From the NCBI GenBank assembly GCA_037976565.1, contig CP137683.1, positions 12,846,699 through 12,910,698 of the forward strand: a stretch of 64,000 nucleotides of DNA, in the 5' to 3' direction. Position 1 is the first letter of the stretch. Each line of letters begins with the position of its first letter. This document shows, in pieces, positions 50,401-61,646 of the stretch. This stretch comes from Mesocentrotus franciscanus. Its lineage: Eukaryota > Echinodermata > Echinoidea > Camarodonta > Strongylocentrotidae. A program made the translations under genes and the position numbers. The notes beneath the pieces were generated by a model, which did no database searches, was not told the origin of the DNA, and saw only the letters and a list, made by a program, of their open reading frames with translations.

Positions 50401-53400
50401 GTAGTCTTTATTATTACAGATGCTTAGCAACAAGTTAGCATTCAAAGACTTTAAATTTACCTTTAAAAGACAAACAGAAACCATGATTCACACCTTGGTG
50501 AACATAGCGGAAGTTTTTCAATGCCCTTGGTCCCTATGGTAGGAAAGAAAAGAAGTGCAAAACAATTGTGAAATTTCCAATATCCCGTCCAGCTCGTCAA
50601 GAAACTGTCGTCCATGCTCCTCATTCCAGCAGGGGAATACGCATCTCTCTCTCATTTCATTCGAATGTAGATATGGTTACATTCTGGGGTTTTCTGGCAT
50701 ACTTTCTTTGAACTTCTCCTTCTGGATTTTGTCAAGTCATTTGCAAATGGTTTGGAAAGTGAACATTAATTGATGAAGACTTGGAGACAGTCGCATTTTC
50801 TTTTTGAGGTATAAATAAGGAAGGAAGGGTTAAACTTTTCTTTAAGCACTTTTCTCAAGTTCACATTTTCTTTGAATCTTCCAATTATTTCTTTGTTAGG
50901 GTTTTTTTCTCCTATACTATCCCATATATTTTATATACAGTTCAACCTCCTACATCTGCAGTTATGCTGAAAACTACCTGTAACTACATTCTTAGAGAAA
51001 GATGTCTAGCCTTGTTTTTTCATTGAATAGCTCCCTCTACCTTTTGAGATTAACGACAATGATTTTCTGTTACACACCACAGAGCATGACTGAGTCTCAC
51101 AGGTACCGTGCTCTCAAGAGAGGTCGTCTTTATGATCCTTTCGCTTCTTTCAGATATCACAAAGCAGTGTTTCAAATATTTGCTTGAGCGACAATTGCTA
51201 CTGGCTTTATTTCATCGAAGATGCAGGGTTAGGGTTAGGGTTAGGGTTTGTTTCAGGGTTGAAGGTAGAAATTTAGGTAGGATATTGACCATGGAGCATG
51301 TGTTGTACAACACATAAATCATTGACCCTTGACCCTGCCCAAAGGAAAAAACAAAAGCTGCACCAGTGATGATTAGAGTTCAATTTGAGGATCATGGTTA
51401 TTTCAAATTTCTGACAAAGTATATGTGAACAAGTATATTTCTTTAGCAAAATATGGGAAATAGATCCCTCTCCCTTTCTGTATACCAAGTTAAATTTTTA
51501 GCAAAAGAAATGTAAAAGTGTTGATGAACCATAAATGGGAAAAATGGTGCCAGGGTTTCTTATTTATGCTGGTGAGCACACACTTTAATACACACAACAC
51601 TCTATTAAGGTTTTAATAAGGTAATGTATCTTTTTGAGCTCTGAATAATATTGACCAAGTAGATTTTTTAATGAAGTAGCACACATCAATTCCATGTTTG
51701 AGGAATAATTTCAGAGCTATTGATATTGTTTTTGTAGATTGACTGAACTGAATTGTAAGCACAAAAGGTAATTTAAAGAGGATTAGAATGTCTTCTCCCT
51801 GTTTTCTTTTTTTTTCTTTTTTAGTCTTTACACAGCACAACAATTTTTAGCAGAGTCATAATATTTTTAATTTTTAACTTTTTTGTTCTTTTCTTTAAAA
51901 AAAATCTTATTATTTTTCTAAACTACGAGTATCCGGGCTTCTCACGTATGCAGCGCTTCACGTATGTTTTCCCTCATGTTCGTAGTAAATCAAATTACTC
52001 TAATCCCTGCCACTCAAAATTCTACTCATCCAGAGTATTACGAACATACTTCCATAAATGAAAATAATAGCCCCTAGCTAATGTTAAATTTCTTTGTTCT
52101 ATCAGCAATTCATTATCATGATAATTGCACTAATTATTTGTTAATCACCTTCCTTGTTCAACACTTACCCCTAAAGAAAAATTGAATTATCAAATAAACA
52201 ATGGAACTTTCTAATTAACAGTAGCATGTATTGAATTAAGATCGAACCATGGATCCGTCGTTGTTACTAAAGTGTGCGCACAGGTGGGACACATTTCTTT
52301 GAGGTGTAAATTTCCCGACAAGAGGGATTTATCAGATTGGCAGTAATTGGAATTTAATTGGATGCTAAATCTTGTCTTCTCTTATATGCCACTCATCGTG
52401 TTATCCGTAAATGAGATAGCAAGTTCACACATCATCTGTTGAGAGTCAGAAGGGCGTTATATCATACTCTTAATACACAATACAATACACAGAGTCAACA
52501 CCTTCTGGCTCTCAAATGACTATAAATGTATAATGGCAGCCCATTGTATCAGTTAGGCCATACGGTGTTATTTGTCATTTTGAAATGATCCATACATGAT
52601 AGTACTTCATTTCATTTCAATGGAGTCACACGTTATGATTTGTTTTTTCACTGTCCGTATCAAAAGAACTCAATCGGATTGATTCAGGTACATATGATAT
52701 AGACAGTATCAAAATATGTGCTCTATCATAAGTTTGCAAATAACTTTTATAATACATTTCCCCAAATGAAGCTTTTGCATTCAAAATCTACGTGTATCTC
52801 TAATTTATATTTGATTGACTCTACATATCGAACATTGTTTCAATGTTTATGCATGTATGATATGTATTGACACTGCTTTTGAAAATTGCTTTTTTAGGGG
52901 GGGGGGGGAAATATGATTCAGGTCTAAAAAAACAAAAAATTTACTTCCAGATATTCGAATAATCGACATTGCAAAATGTAGGGTATTGAACTATACATAC
53001 TTGTCTCTGAATGTCCTCATGGGAGAGGGTAGGGAGAGTGACAGGTATACAGAGGGGAGGGGGAGGATGGTTCATGAATACAGATGGAAGGGGGAAAGGG
53101 GGTGGGATAGGGAGGTCGGGATTGTAGTCATGTACTTTTCCCATTATGTTGCTCACATTTATAAATTGATTTTGTTCTAAAAGAAGGCAATGACAGAACG
53201 CCGAGCATGCACCCGCCCGCTGGCACTGTGGAAGAAAACTCCCGTGTGACTTGCAGAATCACGAAGCCGCTAATCCAATTGCCATACCACTAGATGGAAG
53301 AATTAATTAATTTCTTTAATTGAGTGCTCTGAGGCTTGATGCATTTGAACACAAGGCGACGGGAAACCAAAGGATATTGCATAATGCACTCTGAATATCC

Positions 53401-56400
53401 TGTTTGGTGGAAATAATAAAGCCCATTGTTGCCCGGGAGCTAATTGAAAAGTCATGTTCGTGCTGGTCCTGATTAAAGAGTTCCCCTTTTTGGTTTAGAG
53501 GGGCACATTATACCCCCCCCCCCTCTCCCCCTTAATGTACTCTTGCAATAGGAGCTGTCATGTTGGGGGTATGACAGGATGGATTAGGAATGTTTTGCAA
53601 ACATTTTATAAATGACGGGGAAAAAAAGAGGAACTGATAATTGGGAACAGAAGATTTTAATGATGGGTAAATTGAATTACAGTAACTGAAAAATGACAGC
53701 GCTCTTGAAAATGTTTTACCATAGGATCGACAGAAAGAGTTTAGGCTTTAGGGGTTTGGATCACTGAAATGTTGCCATTTTAGGCAATGAAATGACTCAG
53801 TTAGCCCTTTTGTCAGTTTGTTGCTGATGAATGTATGTATCAAGGTCATTATGTGTAGCCAATTATATCTGATCTATGCTTGACATTCGCTCCAATGAAA
53901 AAAGAGTCATGGTCCAACAAGACACAGACCAGATAATATGAAACGACATGTTGCTTTGTCGGGCAAGTGCACAACAAAAGAATATCCAAAATTCTGAAAG
54001 CCATTGTTACCAAGTTGTCCAAATTCTGCCTATCCTTGACTCCCCTTCCCTTTCCAACAAAGCCAGTCACAACATTCATTCTATCAAAGATGTAGGGTTA
54101 AAAGTAGGGTTGCTGTAATTGTGATTGGGGTTATGTTAGGTTCAGGGTTAGAGTATGTGTTAAGGTAAGGGTTAGGTATAGAGTGAATTTCAGTGTTGAA
54201 GTTTGAAACTTGGTTAGTGTTGAAAGTTTACTGTGGAGCAATTGTTGCTTGAACATTTTTCGTACAGCCATTGCTCTCTGGCAACTATCTTCAACTCTCC
54301 CCCTCCTCCTCCTCCTCAAAAGTTGCAGAGAGTTCAATGTTCTCTTGGCGTGGAACCTGAGGGTTTCTTCCCCTTCACGGGCGCGATCGTTCACCCTAAG
54401 GGGGATAGACCTTCACCCTCGGAGTTCAGAGCATCGGTTTGTTGTCTTTTGGAATCTTCATAAAAAGTGTAATTGACTGCTCCAAGAGGAGCATGAACTG
54501 GAAGAAAAGGATGAGGACAGATGATGGTGAAGATCTAGTCTTCGAATGTCAACCTTGTGGTGTTTCAAGTAATCAAGTTTGTTAGCTTTATAATGTGGCT
54601 GCTATGATCCGGGGCCCGTCTTACAAAGAGTTGATATTAATTCCAACTTACAGTGTATTTGCGATTGATATCAATCGCAACTATGTACATATGAGATAGG
54701 AGACTGCAAACTTGCCATTGATTGTAGGACTTGCGATTGATTAACTTGCGATTGATTGGATCAATCGCATCTCTTTAGAAGATGGAGCCCAGGGCAGATA
54801 TAAAGCAACCAAGAGGCAACTTTGAATTATGGTATTGATGAAAGAATAACAAGTGATAGAGTTAAAGAAGATTCCAGAAGTTTCTCAAGATTCAATCTTG
54901 GCAATTTCTTTTTGGTATAAAGGCGGGGAAATAAACATGTCTTGTTTTTTAAGTTTTAATATTCATGAATTAGATAGAGTATATGCTAACTACAAGAATA
55001 GGTGAAATGTCTTCAGTATTTAGGTTTGTGTGCTTGAATGAATATAATTAATCTCTGTCTTGGCCATAACTGCATTCTGGCACCAAACAGACATTATTAT
55101 GAAATCTAACTTCATTGTTGAATATTGATTAACCCTGAACTTATCTTTATCTCAAAATAGACAATTAAATTTTCTTTTTTGATCACAATCATGCTTTTAG
55201 TTTCCTACAACATTGTTGTCGTGTCAAATGATCGTTAACGATTCATTACGATGCAGGTGTATAGATCCCAAGACTACTCCCTCCGCGGCAAAGATGGAGC
55301 AGCTATGTAGAGCCATCTATTATAGGCTTAATTGAGCGCTACAGCCCCAGGGGTGGTGGGAAAGGAGTATGTCTATGTCTGTCGCTATGTTCGGCAGCCC
55401 ATGTCGAGCTCAGGTGTGTCACCAATTTGAGGCAGTGTCGGTCCCCGGTCTCGGAGGTTACAGACCCTCTCCTTTTCTTTGTCTCGTGGCTCTGTTCACA
55501 CTCTGATGTGAAATAGTGTTTCAATTTTGGCTTCTGCCGATTGATAATTATGGTGTTGATCACAAGTAGAGAAAGTGACACTCCTTTTCTAGTAGTTGTG
55601 TTCATACATGTATGTACATAGATTTGTCAGAACACATCTCTCTTTTTTTTTCTCTCTCTTTTTTTTCTCTCTCTCTCTCTCTCTGTCTCTCGTAATGGGA
55701 CAGAAACAGGTAAACTTCCACACCTAGGTTTTACTATGGAGAGTAGTTGAAACATGAAAATGCTCTTCTTCCTTATTTATAGAATAGTATGTTGCAGCCT
55801 CTCTTCTTCATAAATGTAGGAAATCAGTGTATTTGCCATCTACTTTGAGCCTTTTTTTTCTCACATCTTTTTTCCTAGGCTATGTATAGAACTAAGATTT
55901 GTTGATTTTCTTTGATACGCCTCTATATTTCTCCATCTTGGCAAGATGTCCGTCCATGCAGTCAGTGCCAAAAATAATTCTTCCTCCATTCTCGTCTTGA
56001 GGGAAGGTCATGTGACCACACCACCTGGGTGCTGCAGGATAGGAGAAGTCATCAGGGTGTGGGGTTGCTATGACAACCAGACCGCATCTTGACATGGAGG
56101 TCATGCGGTGTAGGAAGTTCTTTGTTCTGTTTATGGAGACATGCCTCAAGTAAAGGATGACTGAAGTCTTTGAAACATTCAAGTCAGGTTGTTGTTGTTG
56201 TTTTTTTGTAAAATATTCTTGTTTGTTGGATTTCCACTTGAATATTGATCATTTTAGAGTTTGATGGGTTAAACAATAACTAATTTTCTCCTTTATGAAG
56301 AGAATTTTTTAAGTTTGGTCTCTTGTGTCAATTTTTTTATCATTCATCCATGGTATATGGCAACACCTTGGTAGAATGCACTGATATACAGATTATTCCA

Positions 56401-59400
56401 ATAGTGTAATCTGATAATTCATGAACAAAATCAATCAATGAATCCTTTCCAGTAAATCTAGGACTCATCCTAGGATATATTCAGCAACCTTGTACATCAA
56501 GTATGTGTATAGAAATGTGTAAAAATGACGGTGATATATTACATAATCCGAACATGATTTCTGTAGGCACTTCATTTCTTGAAAGTCTTTATGATCGTGT
56601 TTAATCAGCGTTCTTTACTATTTTACTATCACACAGTCCAATTCAGTCTTGGGATTTTCCTATGAAGAGTGGGAAGCAGAGTTGTAGCAGTGAGGATATA
56701 TGGCCATTTGCTTTGACATATGTCATCACCTATTTAATAGAAAAGTGCATCTTTTGATTGTGACTCAAAGGGGCTTTTTTGGTGGAAGTAGGAAAGAGTT
56801 CAAGGATAATACAAGGTCATTGACGTGATGATGTTACCCCCAACTCTCCTTCACTTTTCTCCTGACTCTCTCACTACCTCCCTACCCCCTCTCTCTCTCT
56901 CTCTCTGCTCATCCCATTATAATGCTTGAATCTTTCTTATGGAAATATTCTTGTTTTCATGCCTCTCTCTAATTTTCACAGGTTTTTTGTTTTTGTTTTT
57001 TGTTATATTTGTTTCACAGTTCTCAGAATCTTTGCATTCTTGCAGTGTGTTCAAGAATACATTGCACTTGGCTGAACTAGGCTGGATTATCATTTTTTTT
57101 TTAAATATACAGTCAAACCTGGTTTAGCGACCACCTGTCTACAAAGACCACATTTTTTGTTTCCCTTGAAAATGGTTTCTCATTGAAACGTGTACTAAAG
57201 GAACCTGTACATAAAGACCACCTGTCTGTATTAAAAGACCACTTTTCTTGTCTCCATGGGTGGTCTTTATAGACAGGTTTCACTGTATTACTCTTTTCAT
57301 TGAAGATAAATGCACGGTGCTAACAAATCTTTTGCATTTCTTTGCCCCTCTTTTTTTCATTTCTGCAGTGACGGCGTTGGGCGCACTGGCACGTACTGTC
57401 TGCTGGACTTGGTGCTGACCAGGATGCTCAAAGGGGTCAAGGAACTGGACATTGCAGCCACTCTAGAGCACATCAGAGATCAACGTCCAGGCATGGTCCA
57501 AACTCAGGTAAGAATGCCAGTCCCTGGGATAAGATGCAATGCCATAGGTCACCTCGTCACTTATCATAGTTTTAGCAAAAATTATTCTAGTCTCTTGGAT
57601 AGGACTCAAAGCCCTGGGTCCCCTGGTTACTTATCAAACATGTAGCTTAGCAATAGAATACCAGTCCTCGGATAGGATGCAAAGCCTCAGATCCCCTGGT
57701 AAATTAAAGCTTAGCAAAGAATACCAGCCCATCGGATAAGATCCATATCCCTGGGTCACCTGGTTTTAAATGTACCTGAGCAAAAGAATAGCAGTCCTTC
57801 AGATAGGACTCAAAGCATTGGATCATATGGTTACTCGAGTTAGCTTACTGAAATCCATTTGAACATGGAAGCTGCAACGAGAATGGACGAAGGTTATTAA
57901 TATACTTATTTCATATCACTTTAATTCAGATATTAATCATCGTCACTGTTACAAAGATTCAAACTAGATTCATCCTTATAATACAAAAATATAGTTAGTC
58001 AGATAAGTCGAACACTAACATTAAATCATTAACTAGTAACCAAACTGTGTTGTGGACATGGTTCTTGCAAAGGACTTTACCGATGTTAACAGTTAAATGG
58101 CATACTAGTACATGTTTTATGCAAAAGGAAGAACACATGGCTAATTGTAGTCCAAATTTTTTAGCACAGCACAAAAAAAATTAGGCAGGATTTTCCACCC
58201 ACAACAGGAAAGGGAGTATTATTAAAATACAAACTAGCGCTTTATAACATCGACCTAGATCTGATAACCTATATAAGGTGAGAAAATGCAACATAGAATG
58301 ACCTCAGGTTTAGAGCAACATTCGTCGAAACTCATATTTAATGAATGATCGTAGAGATAACAGGAGTTTCATACCTAAAAGATTTTATCGTGTGTAAATG
58401 TAGCCACAGTGTCGGCTCCCTATCCATGATAGAAAAGGGCAAAAAGAAATGAATGTCAGCCTTCACTTTCAATTTTGTCGCCTACTCTGATGGCAAAGAA
58501 AAGCTCTCGATATTTCTGATGCTTCTGTTTTTGATACTGAAAATTTTTTAAAACAAAATCCAATAAATTAATCACTACATATCATTTGGTGATTCATATA
58601 CTTAAAGCTAATCTTGAGCTGTGGTATGGGCGTCATATGTCGAGAGAACATGGCTCACAAAAACTTGCAGGAAATCGTCTTCAATAAAAACCACAACTCT
58701 CTTTTGCACATAGTGACATGTGTTAAGCCCTAATACATTTTCTACCAAAATCGTTTGGCACATGTCATTTATTTGTAATCTTGAACATTCAGTGTAAGTT
58801 TTGTTGGATTCTGTAATATAAATCAACATTTTTCTAGCTTCCCGAATAGATAAATATATGAATAAATAGCATCTTCAGAATACATGTTATTCTGAAAGGC
58901 AATGTATAATTGCTGAGTACTTAGCGTAATAAACAATATGCTCCATGTAATGTTAAGACTTTGTCCCAGCCAAGAATGTGATCTAGCTGCAGCATGGTCC
59001 CACGTGTGCATGTGTGGGTTGGCAATTTTCAGGATATGTGGTTTCTGCAAATTTTCCTCTTTTTTTTTCTTTCTTATATTTGGCTAGCCTAATTACACGA
59101 TAAGGTCTCGCAGTGACATGCTTTCTCAAAATGAAACTTCTCTGCTCGTACTCAAACTTGGCTCTAAACATATGAATTACTCAGGGGAATAAAAAAGAAA
59201 GAAAGGGAAATTAATAATATAACGTTCTGGTGTTTATGACTTTGCAAGTCGCTCTGTCTGGGAAGAATACTTTACTGACTTTCCTATGCCTTTTTGATGT
59301 AAAGATTAAACATTGTGGAGCAATAAAGGGAAGTATCTCTTTGCAGTGTCTATTGTTGAGGACCCAAAAATTCTTGCATTAATTAAGCCAAATTATAATT

Positions 59401-61614
59401 TGAATTTGTGTGAAAATACTAAGTCTGTATGCTCAATTAAAGTCCCTTAACATTTCCCCACTGAAGTGCTTTGTGAAAAGAGCGAGAAGATTAAGGGCTA
59501 GTCCAAAATATTTTGCGAGCGTTGTCCCATTCACATACAGACTTTAGATGCATTCAGCCAATAGCCTTACATGGGTCAGAACAAATACCAAGGAAAATGA
59601 TTGTTTTAAATGGATATAACGATGTTAGTTCCAAATGCCTGGTAACATAAGGACAAAGAAAGTCAAAATACCCTCTGCCCGTAAGATTATTATGAAAAAA
59701 ACAGAAACATAAGTGTATGGAAGTTCAAAGTGAAGGACAGTCAATAAGTCATAATCATAAAATCAGGAATGACCTATAATAATTTTTTCACCTAGATTTC
59801 AAGTTTCAGAGGTTGGGCAATCGTTCATTTATCACTTTCCATCATTCTCACCCAAAATCTACCCATCTGCCTTGAATCATCCCTGTTTGAAATCTGCAAA
59901 ACAGAGGAAATTACGAGATGCATGTTACTTGACGCCCTTTTCCTCATCCTCTCACCCGCTTTGGTTCCGATATCAGACAGAGATCTGATGCACCAAATTT
60001 AAAACATCTTTTATGTTAAGTCTTTGATTACCGAGCCTGATAATATTCTAGCTCAGATCCGCTGGAAACGCATATCAAATTAAAGTGAAATTGTACCTGA
60101 TGGGTAAATGATGCATCATTTATACTGGACGTGAAACTTGATCTGTATTTGTAAAGAGAATTCTTTTGTCAACCATGATAATATATTTAAACTTGCTTTT
60201 TAAGCCCCCATTATGACTTATGGAATGGAAAGTACATTTATGGGGTAATTGTGTTAGCAACTACTTGTGTAACCCCAGACAATCTTAATGCTCAGTCGGA
60301 TATGAAGTGGTACACTCTGGCCTTATTCTTTTTACATGTATATGAATGGCAACTGCGCTCACCAAGAATTCCTGCACTTATTCACTTAGTTCTGTGTTGT
60401 GAGATACAGTATTGTGAGGCGAATTACACTTACGTCATCTTAAAAATACAATGCTGCGGTGTTGCCATGTGATATCTGAACAAGACTTAAGCACTATTTC
60501 TTTGAGCTCTAAGGCCTGCATTATACAGTCAAACCTGTCTATAGCGACCGCCCAAGGGAAACACAAAAAGTGGTCTTTGTAGACAGGTGGTCTTTGTAGA
60601 CAGGTTCCTTTAGTACATGTTTCAATGAGAAACTATTTTCAAGGGAAACGAAAAATGTGGTCTTTGTAGACAGGTGGTCTTTATAGACAGGTGGTCACTA
60701 AAGCAGGTTTGACTGTACTAAAAATTGGAGCTGGAGGTTGGGTTCAATCTTGGTATAAAGTTGAATTTGTCATGGGAAGTTTTTAGTCTAAGCTTTTCCT
60801 TTGTTAAACATGACTTAGCCCAGCAAGGGTTTTAATGGAAGTAGAAAATGTTGGTCGAACTATATCTCATATACACTTTAAAATATTAAGGTGAACACTG
60901 CAGTCTTTTAGGCAACATACATAGGTTAATGGTCCTTGACATTATGAAATGTTTTTCATCATAATCCAAGATGAAAGCAAGATGCTCACAACTTCCTGTC
61001 TTAGAATCAGCATTGTTCCCAAAAGATTGATTGAAATCCCAAAATCCCAAAATTGAACGCTCTAAAGAGAAGAAAAAAGCACTCCGCCATATTTAGTTCT
61101 GCATTTCCTGTCAATTTCATTGACAGCATCTTGACACATATCCCCCTGACTAATACTTTGAAGCTCCCATTTGGCAAGATAGGAATCATCATGAACGAGA
61201 TGTGAGATTTATCTCCCATATTTGGTTTATCTTGGCACGTTCCTTGAACTCACACCTACGTGTGTATAGACATGAAGCAAGTGATATTGTTGTAATTTTT
61301 CTCATTGGTTTATTTTCATCATCCGGATGATTTTGATATTAAGTAAGGCTTACAATGTACCTGTTTGAAAATTTTATGCATTGATCCAAAAATAACTTTC
61401 ATAGTCAATCTTCTTTAAATCAGTCCTCAGAATAATGGAGTTCAGAATGTTCATCCGTATTTTATCGGAAATCGATACATGACTATGTATGATTTCAATT
61501 ATGGATATAAATCATGATACTTCTCTTTTTGATTGAATCATTGTCAGTTTTTAAATAGATTTCAATTATTTGTGGTGTAAATAGATTATTATTTACTAAA
61601 GCATTATCTCCCGT

Positions 61615-61646
<32 letters not shown>

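Larger units (their letters stand above)
48272..57368 (+). other. Intron H-I (9.1 kb)
   Basis: GT-AG intron. It contains a donor-proximal hairpin (48277-48323), a SINE (48404-48607), a GGGTTA repeat (51190-51310), a stem-loop repeat (52438-52516), a G-rich block (53040-53120), repeats at 54076-54250 and 54611-54792, a minus-strand open frame (55892-56182) and a MITE (57110-57285). Blocks 48610-51180, 51320-52430 and 54800-55880 show nothing recognisable apart from CT runs (55640-55690). Confidence 0.75.

Noticed and set aside
51226..51248. Internal telomeric repeat from chromosome fusion
   Set aside because: Only three to four GGGTTA units, embedded in a dispersed repeat shared with two other loci.
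54210..54476. Overlapping plus and minus frames near 54.2-54.5 kb
   Set aside because: They lie in and beside the GGGTTA repeat, and neither shows recognisable protein sequence.
57310..57645. Exon I read as a stand-alone 111-codon gene starting at an ATG
   Set aside because: The upstream part is intron and the downstream part runs past a good donor into the minisatellite. Only 57369-57507 is exon.
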